Made by a program: the position numbers and the translations under genes
Notes under the pieces: model-generated
Seen by the model: only the letters and a program-made list of their open reading frames with translations
What the model was told of the DNA's origin: nothing
The model's database searches: none
NCBI GenBank assembly: GCA_905215575.1
Contig: CAJMQV010000004.1
Coordinates: 1 to 64,000 of the forward strand
Direction of reading: 5' to 3'
DNA length: 64,000 nucleotides
Origin: an uncultured bacterium
GTDB taxonomy: Bacteria > Bacteroidota > Bacteroidia > Bacteroidales > Bacteroidaceae
Part shown: one piece after another, positions 1 to 10,300 of the stretch
Layout of the letters: the number at the start of each line of letters is the position of its first letter
Position numbering within the stretch: the stretch's first letter is position 1

Positions 1-1274
1 TAAAGCACATTGCCCGCATAGGGACGGATGATACGCTGGAACACACTGTCGTTCTCCAACGCTTTCTCCTCCTCAACCGCCTGCTCCCGAACGCACTGGC
101 GATAGAACTGCAACAGATGGAAACGCACCTGAGGATAAGTGATATAGGGCATGATGGCAAGGAGCCGTTCGGTCAGACGGTCTATATTGAACGCATCCAG
201 ATTCTTGTACGCATTTCTGAAATGTTGGCAAAGTGCAACCTGAAGGTAAAAATTATTGTCCATCCCCGTACGTTTCCGATAGGCCTGGAATTGCTCCTCG
301 ATAAAGTCGCTATACGTATAAAGCACACCATCCCGTAACGCTTTGGCCTGCTTCAGAAAACCGGAATCATAATGCTGGGGCAAAAGGTAATAATTGCCAT
401 AGCAGACCAGATCCTGATTTGGGTTATCAAAATCTACCAGATATTCTCTGGTCACTCCGCCAAAAGGCAGAAAAAGAGCATAGTAATAAATCATCCTGTT
501 CTGAGGTATCCTGGCATTATCGGCCATGATGGTATAAGGATTGTCCAAAAAATCGGCTTTATACTTCCATAAAAAATGAAAGAGTTTCTTATTGTCCAAC
601 GAAGGTTTCTCTTCACTCTCTATCCATCCTCCAAGAGTAGGCATAACTTTTTGATAAAGCATCAAGTCTAAAATATCAGAAACCGGTTTGTTCAGCAAAG
701 AAGCCCGGAGTATTTTGCGAGTCAACGGCAGGCAGTCCGCAGGAAGCGACCGGTCTATCTCCTTTCTGATTTTCTCGAATACCTGAATTTTAAAGTCTAT
801 ATAATCATCATAGACCTTTTTGGAATCGTCCTCTCCGGGGGAAGTTCTGTATTCCGACAAGAACTTTTTCCTCAGAGCGGGATAGTAACGGTTAACCTGA
901 GCGGTAACATTGTTCCCCAAAAACTCCATTCCCTTTTCGGCATCATAAACCATATCGACCGTATCGCCCGCCATTAAGAAAAACTGTCCGTTCAATCCGC
1001 TCCAATAAGCAAACTGACTGTGAGGCAAAGAAATGTTTTCCTGAATGCTGCCATCCGGACGAACCTGCACCAGATAATTGGCATCCTGATTTAAAAACAA
1101 ATTCCTGAGATGAAGGGTAAGATGCTTGGGCATCGTGCCCATATTCTTTATCTGTCCCCGAAGCACACAAGTGCCGCCCCGGAATTCATAGCCGTCATCG
1201 GCCCAAAGCAAGGAAGAAGCCTGGCCCCAAAGGCAAAGCAACAACAGGGTAAAAAGTCTACGTAACATTTTCAT
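1..1274 (-). CDS. Secreted TlpA-like thiol-disulfide protein, 5' part (runs off the window)
   Basis: An open frame runs from ATG at 1274 to the left edge without a stop, about 424 codons. A second in-frame ATG lies two codons downstream. Residues 1-25 form a signal peptide with a hydrophobic core ending near SSLLWA. The next 380 residues have no motif I recognise, but the layout fits the large N-terminal regions of Bacteroidetes TlpA-family proteins: a short beta-rich start (GGTCVLRGQIKNMG, then MAGDTVDMVYD) followed by a mostly helical stretch. The last visible residues, IIRPYAGNVLY, resemble the strand just before the thioredoxin CxxC motif (pattern YKGKVVYVDFWA.WC), so the active site probably starts just outside the window. 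The family call rests on that and is tentative. If correct, the protein acts in the periplasm as a disulfide reductase or isomerase. Confidence 0.5.
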   Translation of the reverse strand, partial: MKMLRRLFTLLLLCLWGQASSLLWADDGYEFRGGTCVLRGQIKNMGTMPKHLTLHLRNLFLNQDANYLVQVRPDGSIQENISLPHSQFAYWSGLNGQFFLMAGDTVDMVYDAEKGMEFLGNNVTAQVNRYYPALRKKFLSEYRTSPGEDDSKKVYDDYIDFKIQVFEKIRKEIDRSLPADCLPLTRKILRASLLNKPVSDILDLMLYQKVMPTLGGWIESEEKPSLDNKKLFHFLWKYKADFLDNPYTIMADNARIPQNRMIYYYALFLPFGGVTREYLVDFDNPNQDLVCYGNYYLLPQHYDSGFLKQAKALRDGVLYTYSDFIEEQFQAYRKRTGMDNNFYLQVALCQHFRNAYKNLDAFNIDRLTERLLAIMPYITYPQVRFHLLQFYRQCVREQAVEEEKALENDSVFQRIIRPYAGNVL

Positions 1275-1667
1275 GGTCTTGTTTTCTGTGAGTTCTATTC
1301 ATGGATTTTCACGTGCCGGACAGCAGAACCCTTTATCTGTCCGAAACAAGAATTTCTATTCTACAAATATAAAAAAATAATATTTTCTTCACCTACTTTA
1401 TATAGATAAATTATTATATTTCAAAAGCAGATGAAAACAAAAAAGAATTGCAAAGATCCATACAGACACCTGTTTGGCTAATATAACAATAAAAATGAAG
1501 CACACAATATAATCTACGTTTTCGCAATTTATAGGTACTCAAATGCACACTCTGCACATTTATGAACGCACCATATACCCAGCCAAACAAAAAGACGTAT
1601 GAAAATGTACTGTATCATACAGACACCTTCACACGCCTTATGTTTCACAAATAACTCTAACGAAATA
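1275..1667. other. Intergenic region holding the TlpA-gene promoter
   Basis: These 393 AT-rich bases separate the start of the TlpA-like gene from the end of the 1668-4775 gene, both on the minus strand. The only element I can support is the -7 box at 1364-1371. I see no convincing terminator for the upstream gene and no credible small gene. Confidence 0.5.
1364..1371 (-). promoter_or_regulatory. -7 promoter element (TATATTTG) for the TlpA-like gene
   Basis: On the minus strand this reads TATATTTG, matching the Bacteroidetes primary sigma -7 consensus TAnnTTTG. It lies about 90 bases upstream of the ATG at 1274. No clear -33 TTG is seen at the usual distance. Confidence 0.4.
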
Positions 1668-4600
1668 TTATGGACGAGTAAACTTCAAACTCTTTGTTCC
1701 GTTTTTGTCCGTCAGCGTTGCAATATAAATTCCTTTGGACAGTCCATCCACACGTACCGATTCCCCATCGGAAACCTTACGGCTTATAGCCTGACGTCCA
1801 CTTGCATCGAACACTTTCAGTTGAGCATACGAAGAAGCTGTATTCACCTTCAAGGCATTATTCTGATAAATCAAAGCAGAACCTGCGCTTTCCGGAACAC
1901 TTTCAATACCGGTAGCCACAAAATTCAGAATAACTTCTGATATATCTGTTGAGTTCACTTCGAAAGAAGCCGTATAAGTCTGTCCGCCGCTTACCAAAGT
2001 AGCCGTATACTTACCCATAGGCAGACCTACCTGCACGTCTGATATCGTCAGAGAAGTAGTCAGAACACCACCATTCTCATGAACCAAAGTAAGTTCTCCG
2101 GTAATCACACTTCTCGTTTGAGGCTGTTTCAGGTATGGGAATGCATAATCGGAAAGATCCATCACAACCGTTGATTCTCCCTTCTTATGGTTAAAGAACT
2201 CAGTCTTCGGAATGATCTTCATATGGCGATACAGGCTCTCATTTGCCAAGCTGGTCAGTTTATAGAAGTGCTCTCCTTCACCTAAGTACATAATCTGATT
2301 TTCATAGGCCGGCAGTCCGTCGATGGTATATTCACCGTCAACCCAGCCTTCCGGTGCACCCTGCACGTCAGCCGCCACACGGTCATATTTAGAAAGGTCG
2401 CTGAAATCGAAAGTCAGATGAACATTTGAACCGGCTGCCATCTCCACCTTTTGGGTATTCATAAACAGATGATATCCGATTTCGTCTCCCACTTCGCCTT
2501 GATAATCTCCTAAGTTACATTCCGCTGTAATATAGTAAGTGCCTTTAGGAAGGAAATAGCTATAGAGTTCTGTCTTACCCGGAACACCATTGACAATAGG
2601 AGTAACATAAATATCTGCTCCTCCCATAGCCTCTTCATTATCAATATAATCAAAAGTCAAGGTACCATAGCCACTGAAGTCAAAGGTCTGCGCTACATCC
2701 TTACCGTCTACGGCAAAAGTGATATTATCGCCAAACTGGAAACCATCCTTAGATCCTTCTACTTCCGCATAATAAGTTCCATCGGGTACATAAAAAGCCT
2801 TGCTGCCCGAAGCTTCTCCACTTACAGAAACATAAGTATTTTTATTTTGCAGAGAATAAAATACATAGGGGACTCCATCCACTCCCTGATAATCCAAAGT
2901 TACCGTGCGGTAAATCTTTCCGAAATCAATGGTAACCTCCATATTTTCCTCTCCTACCAGCAAAGAAGAATCCAAAGGCAGATAATTACCTTCAAAATCT
3001 GAAATACGATAAGAAAGATCTTTACCGGCTTCAGCATAAATCACGGCATTTCCCTGTTCGTCCGTTTCCACACGATTCTGCAACGCCGTAATCTGGAAAT
3101 TTTGTGCCGGTTTTCCCTGAATATCCATGATATGGAAAGTAATCATTTTATCAGTTACGGTATAATTGTACGTTTCCTCTACATCCTGATTACCTACTGA
3201 CAACTGCAACTCTCCACTTTCCTTAAGTGTATTTCCTGTAGCCAGATCTTTAGGAGTAACCGTATAAGTATACATACCGGGCATAGCAGTAAACATAACG
3301 GTTGTGCGATCGTCGGACAAGCGGTAAGAATTCAGTCCCTTCAAAGAAAACATGGAAACAGCCAATCCCTCAGGAGAATGAAGCGTAACATTCCTACGAA
3401 GCGCATAATCCACCTCACCGGAATAATTTTCACGGGCGTCAAAACTTTCGCTATTCCAGGCTACCATACTCTCTCCTCCTGTCTGAAAATAGTATTTCTC
3501 TCCTTCGGCCGCTTTATCGGTATCAAAACTATACGAAGCCAGAATATCATTTCCCTGACGCAATACACGCATCTCTCCACTGGTTACCCAAGCATAATTG
3601 CTTCCTTCCTTCATCAGCGAAACCTTATTCTTTACATTATTGAAATCGTCATCGGTCTTTGCCGCGTTTTTCAAAGTCAGCGTATAATTGCGATAAGAAC
3701 TCAGCTCTTTTATTATCTGCTCGTCGGCATCCAATTTATTAAAAGAACACAACTCTATGCAAGAGGTATGAATGTCTTCAGGAAGCAACCACAAAGTCAT
3801 CGGAAGCTGATAAACCAGATTTTTAGGTAACAACAGAACGGCCTTACCCTGAGCATCGGTCTTATTCATCAGTTTCTGAGTATCAGATTCCGGGTCGTTT
3901 ATCTGAGCAGTATAGATTCCGGCTTCAGAAAGAGGCTTACCGTCTTGTCCGGTAACCAAAACCTCCACACGATAACTGTTGGCCATATCCAACAAAACGA
4001 CCTGCTCGCCATCTTTTTCTTCTGTTTCAATTCTCTCGGCATAAGGAAGGCCTGAAGCCCAAACAGAAAGCTGATTCAACAGATCCGTTTCTTCCTCCGG
4101 AGCATAATAAATATGAAGCTTACCTTTCTCTTTCAGGTCACTAAAAGAATAGCTGTTATATCCTAAGCTATAAGAACCGTCTTCCAGTACATTTCCATCG
4201 GCATCCAAAGCCGGAAGCAAGCAGACACTTTTCTTTCCTTCCGTCAAATCAAGCTGATGAATGCTTGTTGAAGCATCCAAAGCAAATGTTCCCTCAGCAT
4301 GTCCATAATAGCGCGACTCCATTTTATAGGTAAAAGATGAAGAAGCGGTCCACATACTCCAGCATTCAGTGTCATGTACCATTGCGTAAGAAGTATGTTC
4401 ATCGCCGGAAGCCACTTCCAAAGAAATTTCCTTATCCCAAGACTCTTCTCCTTTTGGGATGCCGGTAAAAGCCAGACTCAGACAATTGTCTTTCATCGTT
4501 ACCGTTTGAGGTTCCGAGCCTCCGGAATAGTTGAACTGCACCTCTACCTGCTGATCTTCATGTGTCTGATAGGTTATCGGATAAGTACCGGCCTCTTCCA

Positions 4601-4775
4601 GATTATCAATAACAGCTTCACCTTTCGCATCCGTTCTGTAATAATAATCATTCACATTAATTTCCGCGTAACATGCCGGCAATCCCCGCGCATCCTTCAC
4701 CTGAAGCGTAAAATCAGCTGCCGAAAGACTGCTGACCGCCATACAGGAGATCCAAGTTAATAAAAGATTTTTCAT
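1668..4775 (-). CDS. Large secreted multi-domain beta-sandwich protein with T9SS sorting tail
   Basis: A protein of 1035 residues. Residues 1-20 are a signal peptide (cleavage near SLSAAD). The body is a string of beta-sandwich repeats resembling carboxypeptidase-regulatory or prealbumin-like modules. Recurrent cues are 'TDAKGEAVI', 'TDAQGKAVLLLP' and 'TDEQGNAVIYA', in which a strand ends in a D-x-x-G-x-A turn, and FDFS-type strand ends near residues 700 and 800. The final 80 residues look like a type IX secretion C-terminal domain, with LKVFDASGRQA, then DGLSKGIYIATL and a closing basic strand (KSLKFTRP). This predicts an outer-membrane-exported, surface-attached or released structural or adhesive protein. 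No catalytic motif is visible and the ligand is unknown. It stands alone, more than 500 bases downstream of the exonuclease gene, with no recognisable -7 box. Confidence 0.75.
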   Translation of the reverse strand: MKNLLLTWISCMAVSSLSAADFTLQVKDARGLPACYAEINVNDYYYRTDAKGEAVIDNLEEAGTYPITYQTHEDQQVEVQFNYSGGSEPQTVTMKDNCLSLAFTGIPKGEESWDKEISLEVASGDEHTSYAMVHDTECWSMWTASSSFTYKMESRYYGHAEGTFALDASTSIHQLDLTEGKKSVCLLPALDADGNVLEDGSYSLGYNSYSFSDLKEKGKLHIYYAPEEETDLLNQLSVWASGLPYAERIETEEKDGEQVVLLDMANSYRVEVLVTGQDGKPLSEAGIYTAQINDPESDTQKLMNKTDAQGKAVLLLPKNLVYQLPMTLWLLPEDIHTSCIELCSFNKLDADEQIIKELSSYRNYTLTLKNAAKTDDDFNNVKNKVSLMKEGSNYAWVTSGEMRVLRQGNDILASYSFDTDKAAEGEKYYFQTGGESMVAWNSESFDARENYSGEVDYALRRNVTLHSPEGLAVSMFSLKGLNSYRLSDDRTTVMFTAMPGMYTYTVTPKDLATGNTLKESGELQLSVGNQDVEETYNYTVTDKMITFHIMDIQGKPAQNFQITALQNRVETDEQGNAVIYAEAGKDLSYRISDFEGNYLPLDSSLLVGEENMEVTIDFGKIYRTVTLDYQGVDGVPYVFYSLQNKNTYVSVSGEASGSKAFYVPDGTYYAEVEGSKDGFQFGDNITFAVDGKDVAQTFDFSGYGTLTFDYIDNEEAMGGADIYVTPIVNGVPGKTELYSYFLPKGTYYITAECNLGDYQGEVGDEIGYHLFMNTQKVEMAAGSNVHLTFDFSDLSKYDRVAADVQGAPEGWVDGEYTIDGLPAYENQIMYLGEGEHFYKLTSLANESLYRHMKIIPKTEFFNHKKGESTVVMDLSDYAFPYLKQPQTRSVITGELTLVHENGGVLTTSLTISDVQVGLPMGKYTATLVSGGQTYTASFEVNSTDISEVILNFVATGIESVPESAGSALIYQNNALKVNTASSYAQLKVFDASGRQAISRKVSDGESVRVDGLSKGIYIATLTDKNGTKSLKFTRP

Positions 4776-5350
4776 AATACTTTCATTTTAGATTTTTAAT
4801 GAGATTCGTTTTTAAACATCTGTTTTGTAAAGAGCTTTTCTTATTACCTTTAAAAACACAGGAAACAGACTTTTTCATGTACATCCCAAATTATCAAAAA
4901 ATCAAAATGTTGACTTTCTTGCGTCAGAATTAACTTAATTATAAACAAAGTTTAGCATTCGAAAGACTCGTTATACTTTATATTTCTCAAAAAGGAAACA
5001 AAAACAGAATCAGTCCAACCAAACAGAAAACAAAAAATACAGACAGGCCCAACCGAATATATTGTAAAAACATCAAACAATTATTTGTGCATCAGAAATC
5101 CTACTGTAAGTATTAATTACTTTTTCGATTCAAGCAAGCAGATAGCATAACCGGATCTTCTGATTTGAAAACAAATGGTCATCGATAAAAACATCGGGAC
5201 AAACATAAAAAATTCTCCCGACGATTTGAAAAAATCATCGGGAGAATTTTTTCAAACCATCAGAAGAATAATTTTGAAGTCTGAATACAACTCTCAGACA
5301 AAATATAATACCTCTTTCTTTAAAAAGATAAACCTTTATTCCGACAAAAA
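4776..5350. other. 575-base intergenic region
   Basis: AT-rich spacer between the exonuclease gene and the 1668-4775 gene. It holds the strong hairpin at 5207-5252. I searched by eye for minus-strand TAnnTTTG boxes upstream of 4775 and found none that fit. No small open frame here is convincing. Confidence 0.5.
5207..5252. terminator. Bidirectional intrinsic terminator
   Basis: A long hairpin: the arm at 5207-5227 (core TTCTCCCGA) pairs with 5232-5252 (core TCGGGAGAA), with one internal mismatch and a GAAA loop. A-runs on the left and T-runs on the right give a U-tract on either strand. It lies about 100 bases past the stop of the exonuclease gene and ends the HTCS-sulfatase-exonuclease operon. 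Confidence 0.8.
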
Positions 5351-5851
5351 CTAAAGCGAAGCAAACAGTTTGCAGGCAATGCAGGCACAGGCCTCAGCGT
5401 CGGCCAAAGCATGATGATGGTTTGTCAGATCATAACCACACAATGCGGCAACCGTGTGCAACTGATGATTGGGCGCTTTCGGAAAGGCCCTGCGCGCTAC
5501 ATATAATGTATCATAAAATTCATAGTCGGGATAATCCATCTGGTAACAGCGGAACACGGCTTTAAGACAACTCTCGTCAAAAGATTTGTTATGCGCCACA
5601 AGCGGCAATCCCTCAATCATGGGAGCCACCTGCGCCCACACTTCGGGAAAAATCGGAGCATCATCCGTATCGGCACGCGTCAGTCCGTGCACCTGCGTAC
5701 AACGGTAGGTATAATAATTCGGTTCGGGCTGGATGAGAGAATAGAACGAATCTACAATCTCCCCATCGCGCACGATCACCACGCCTACACTACATACACT
5801 GGTACGTTCAAAATTGGCAGTCTCAAAATCTATTGCAGCAAAATCTCTCAT
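5351..5851 (-). CDS. DEDDh-type 3'-5' exonuclease (DnaQ/RNase T-like)
   Basis: About 166 residues from the chosen ATG at 5851 (MRDFAAIDFET). Another ATG lies at 5860 and a TTG at 5872; I prefer 5851 because relatives begin right at this strand. The DEDDh signature is visible: D-x-E in AIDFETAN, an HGLT segment followed by acidic residues, D in NKSFDES, and H and D in HHALADAEA. The family removes nucleotides from 3' ends with two metal ions. Stand-alone proteins of this size are common in Bacteroidetes and may act in DNA repair or RNA trimming. It has no signal peptide and is probably cytoplasmic. It lies 34 bases after the sulfatase gene and before a strong terminator, so it is likely read from the HTCS transcript although its function looks unrelated. 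Confidence 0.85.
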   Translation of the reverse strand: MRDFAAIDFETANFERTSVCSVGVVIVRDGEIVDSFYSLIQPEPNYYTYRCTQVHGLTRADTDDAPIFPEVWAQVAPMIEGLPLVAHNKSFDESCLKAVFRCYQMDYPDYEFYDTLYVARRAFPKAPNHQLHTVAALCGYDLTNHHHALADAEACACIACKLFASL

Positions 5852-5885
5852 ATTTATCATCTTTAAAAACAAATACTATCCGACC

Positions 5886-7343
5886 TTAAAGCACTCCGGC
5901 TGCCGGGTCCTGCTTTTCAACCAACAACTCTTTCAATCGGCGGTGCATCTTCTGTGCCCGCTTGCTCTGTTTTTCGGCCAGATTCTCCATCTGTGCCGGA
6001 TCGTTCTTGCGGTCGTACAGATGTCGCTCGGTGATTACTCCGTTCTTGAAACGTACGGCATAGGTGTAGCGCGCATCACGCAAACCTCGGGCACCGGTAG
6101 TGAGGTGCTTGCCTTTCTTATTCACTTCGCTGTAAAGCATATAGAGCTGCTCGCGCGGCATCTTCTTACGGCTGCCCCGGATCTGCTCACTCAGATCGCG
6201 CGTCTGCACCGTGGCCGGAATCTTTTCCTTCAGTCCCATCAGAGAAAGGACTGTGGGACAGAAATCTTCAAGCGACACCAGCAGGTCATCGTCCATACGG
6301 GGCTTGAGATGTCCTTTCCACGACACGATGAACGGCACACGCATCGCCTCTTCATAGAAGATATTCTTTCCGATATTTTCGTGCATACCCATGCTGTCAC
6401 CATGATCGGACACAAACACCACGATGGTATTCTCCAGCAATCCGTTTTCTTCCAGACTCGCCATGATGCGCCGGAACTGGTCGTCCACTCCGGATATACA
6501 GGCATAATAATTTGGCAGGCTACGCTTGAAATAGTTCACGAACTTGGGGCCTGCATCACGCAGATGCGGCATGGTCTGCACAATGGAGTCAACATTGAGA
6601 TTCTTATAACGCTTATATCTTTCGGGCACAAGTTCATAACCGGTGTGCGGAGGATTCATGGACACCATCAGGGCAAAAGGCTGCCCGCTGTGAGCCACAC
6701 TGTCGATATAGTTTATGGCCAGATTGGCCTCATACTCCGGTCCCCATTGGTTTACATAGTAAAAGTCCTGCCGTCCGCCATCGGCATTCCAGTACAGCGG
6801 ACGCAGATGCTGGTCATATGTGCCATAGGCCACCCAATAGTCAAAGCCATGACGACGGTGTGGCGGGCACCATTCGTTCCAGGCCATATTGCCTCGGTTG
6901 TTGGCACAGTCGATAAACGGTTCCACCGGTTTGTCCAAATGCCATTTTCCGATGTAGGCGGTGTGATAACCTTCGGACTTCAATACATCTGACCAGCAGG
7001 TCAGATCTTCACGAAGTTCCACATTCTGCACCGCTGAATGCGACTGGCAATTGGTAAGCACTCCGTTGCGATGAGGATAGGCACCAGACAGGAACATGCC
7101 GCGGGCCGGAGAAGAAACCGGATAACCGCTCACTGCCTGATTCAGCACAACCGCATTCCGGGCAAATTCATCGAAAGCGGGTGTCTGGACCCTTTCGCGC
7201 CCACGGAAACCGAAAGCGTCGCCGCGGAACTGATCGGCCATCACGACCAGAAGATTCGGACGCTGGCTTTTCTGAGCCGAAACAGGGGTTAAAGACAAAA
7301 ACGAGCAAAAAAATAAAGCAGGACGTAAAGTATTGCAATTCAT
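5886..7343 (-). CDS. Serine-type S1 sulfatase, co-transcribed with the HTCS
   Basis: 485 residues from the ATG at 7343, which begins a normal signal peptide (MNCNTL to PVSAQ). An upstream in-frame ATG at 7370 overlaps the end of the HTCS gene but would add a charged stretch before the signal, so I do not favour it. The formylglycine motif is S77-S-P-A-R81, so an anaerobic sulfatase-maturing radical SAM enzyme would be needed; none is in the window. Other active-site features are present: a metal-binding VVMADQFRGD strand, GKWHLD with catalytic Lys and His, MNPPHTGYE, and VSDHGDSMG. The family hydrolyses sulfate esters on glycans. The start lies 14 bases after the HTCS stop, suggesting shared control with the sensor. 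The specificity class cannot be assigned from sequence reading. The predicted site is the periplasm or outer surface. Confidence 0.9.
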   Translation of the reverse strand: MNCNTLRPALFFCSFLSLTPVSAQKSQRPNLLVVMADQFRGDAFGFRGRERVQTPAFDEFARNAVVLNQAVSGYPVSSPARGMFLSGAYPHRNGVLTNCQSHSAVQNVELREDLTCWSDVLKSEGYHTAYIGKWHLDKPVEPFIDCANNRGNMAWNEWCPPHRRHGFDYWVAYGTYDQHLRPLYWNADGGRQDFYYVNQWGPEYEANLAINYIDSVAHSGQPFALMVSMNPPHTGYELVPERYKRYKNLNVDSIVQTMPHLRDAGPKFVNYFKRSLPNYYACISGVDDQFRRIMASLEENGLLENTIVVFVSDHGDSMGMHENIGKNIFYEEAMRVPFIVSWKGHLKPRMDDDLLVSLEDFCPTVLSLMGLKEKIPATVQTRDLSEQIRGSRKKMPREQLYMLYSEVNKKGKHLTTGARGLRDARYTYAVRFKNGVITERHLYDRKNDPAQMENLAEKQSKRAQKMHRRLKELLVEKQDPAAGVL

Positions 7344-7356
7344 AAGGTATTCAAAA

Positions 7357-10300
7357 TTATAGGTTTTCATTCATTATTTTTTTCTGATAATCGGAAGGCG
7401 ACATGCCAAATTGCAGGCAAAAACGCTTGGCAAAATATGAAGGAGAAGAAAAACCGACTTCATAGCAGATCTCATTGATGCGCAGATTGCCATGCGACAG
7501 CAGGAAAGCAGCACGCTTCAACCGGTAAGTACGGAGATAATCATTAGGAGTCATTCCCGACAAGTTCTTGATCTTCTGGAAAAAAAGGCTACGGCCCATT
7601 CCCATATGAGCAGCCAAATCATCTACCGACAATGAAGCATTTTGCAGTTCGGCAAGAATAAAGCGGTCCAAATTCTCCAAGAAAGCCTTATCAGCCTCGG
7701 TAGTGCCCAAAGTTTCCGGCTGAACCTGAGGATTGGAGAAGAACTCTTTTTTCAGATTCATGCGGTTACGCAACAAAGAACTGACCTGCGCCTGCAACAA
7801 TGTGGCAGAAAATGGCTTGGTGACATAAAGATCCGCACCGGCATCAAAGCCCTCTATCTGACTGGAATCATCGCATTTGGCTGTAAGCATCAAAACGGGT
7901 ATATGTGATATTGACAGATCGTTCTTTATAGCTCCACACAACTCCACTCCCCCCATTACCGGCATCATAAGATCGGTTATAATCAGATCATAATATACCT
8001 GATGTATCTTTTCCAAAGCCAACTGCCCATTATCACAGACATCCACCAGATAGTCCGGAACAAACAATGACCGGATATATTCCTGCATTTCCTTGTGATC
8101 CTCTACAATAAGCAGACGTCTTTTGCTCTCTTCGGGAAGAGACAAAGGCAAATCTGTTTCCACCGGAGGCTGCTGCAACATACCCTCCGCTTCATCTCCG
8201 CTTACATCCTGCAATGCCGCAGCATCACCATCGTGTTTCGGCAGAAGTATTTCAAAACAGCATCCTTTATCGGTTTGGGGAACAATATGAATAGAACCGT
8301 TTTGCAATTCGATCAAACGACGGGCCACAAAAAGGCCGATTCCGGTACCGGAAACATTCATTCTTTCATGATCCACCTGATAAAACGCTTCAAAAACCTG
8401 TGTCTGCTGCTGAGGATCAATGCCCGGACCATCATCACAGACAGTAAGCATCCAAAAATGATGATCAGAAGATTCCTTTAAAGCCACCTCTATTTTCGTT
8501 TCGGCAAACTTCATGGCATTGGACAGCAAATTATACAACACCTTTACAAAAGCCTCATGATCTATCAAGGCCGGGCAAAGATCTTCCGGCTGCTCCAGAT
8601 GCAGCGTCAAATGTTTATGCTGCGCCTCATGTCTAAAATCCGCAACAACCTGATTGGTCAGCAATCCCACATCACAGGTTTTCAAATGAAGACGGTAGGA
8701 CTTTTCTTCTATTTTTCTAAAATCCATCAGTTCATTAACCAAAGAAAGCAGACGCCGGCCGTTACGCTCCATAACCTGCAGATCGGCATAAGCCGGTGTC
8801 GTGGGAAGAATCTGGGACTTGACATGTTCCAACGGTCCGAGAATCAATGTCAGCGGTGTACGCAACTCATGAATCATACAGGTAAAGAAATCCATCTTGG
8901 AACGATATAGCTCCTGTTCCTTCTGAATACGCAACATGCGTATTTCTTCACGATGTTTCTTCCGGTAAGACCTTATAATCCAGTATATAACAGCCAGTAC
9001 AAACAGAACATACACCATCTTCATAGGCACAGAAAGACACCAATAGGGACGGACATCAAGAGTGACCGAAGCCTCATCGCTCCAGTTGCCGTCTTTATTG
9101 GCCGTGCGCACACGGAATGTATACTGGCCGGACTTTAAATTGGTATAATTAACCGAATGTGCACCTTCGGAAAGCAACTGCCATTCTTTGTCGAAAGGCT
9201 CCAACTTATACTCAAAACGATTGCTAGACACATCGTTATAGCTTGACGAAGCAAACTGAAAGCCTATACTGTGATGCTTTTGACCGATTGTGAGCTGACG
9301 GGTATACTCGATAGAACGCGACAGAACACCTTCCGGCGAATGAACATCCACCAAATCGTTCTGCAAAAAAAGACCGGTCAGGAACACCTGAGGCTGGACA
9401 TGATTAAACCTGATATTCTCCGGACGGAATGTGTTGATTCCATGAACGCTTCCCAAAACAATCAGTCCGTCCGAAGTCACGATTCCCGAATTGTTTTTAA
9501 ACTGATTCGACCGCAAACCGTCATGCGAAGTATATTGTTTGATCTGTCCGGTAACCAGATGATAGGCATAAAGTCCGCGATTGGTTGTAATCCACAGATA
9601 ATCCTGCACAGGAAGAATCTTAAAGATGAACAGCTGCCCCAAAACCTTCGGAGCCATTGGGGTTAACAAACTGTCTTTTTTATTATAACACCACAAGCCG
9701 TTTTCCTGCGTTCCCAAAAAGACACTTTGACCGTAAGGAGTGATTGTGGTTATCTCATTTGTTGGAATATCCGACTGCGCCGAAGACGCATCATACTTCC
9801 ACTGCCGCACTTTACGGGTATCCATATCCAAACAGAAAAAGCCTTCGGACAGAGTACTGATCCACAAATTACCTTCATCATCCGGCATCAGCCCATTTAC
9901 CTTGCAATCAGAAGGTATCTGCATGATTCTTTGCGGTTTCTCGTGGTCTTTTGAATAATACAATCCCTGTAAGGTTCCTATCCAAAGTCCTCCGTCGGAA
10001 TCCTTATAAAAGGAATAGACCGAATTGAATATATGCGGATTCTCCCTGTTCTTGCGATAGTTAATCTGTGCTCCGGTACGAAGATCGATAATGTCCATGC
10101 CCTGCCCGAAGGTTCCTACATAAAGATAGGTATCCTTACAATAAACCGTTTGTACATTCTTTGTGGCATAGTGAAACAAAAAATCCGAACCGGATTTTAA
10201 ATTATACACCTTATCTGTTTTACGGTCCCAGCAACAAAGTCCTCCGTCTTCAACTCCAATCCACAGATTTCCCTGATAATCCTCTGCAATTCCACTGACT

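Noticed and set aside
1599..1940. 113-residue plus-strand frame
   Set aside because: Overlaps the conserved T9SS tail of the minus-strand gene and has low-complexity, unnatural composition.
3378..3830. 150-residue open frame on the plus strand inside the 1668-4775 gene
   Set aside because: Antisense shadow of a long, well-formed minus-strand gene, with no start context or domain of its own. The same holds for the other opposite-strand frames across the window, including 5814-6992 and 42290-43429.
5207..5252. Hairpin as a riboswitch or attenuator for the 1668-4775 gene
   Set aside because: It is more than 430 bases upstream of that start and directly downstream of the exonuclease gene. Its perfect stem and U-runs fit an ordinary terminator.
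5851..5872. TTG start at 5872 for the exonuclease
   Set aside because: It adds residues not expected before the first beta strand, and ATG codons at 5860 and 5851 are available.
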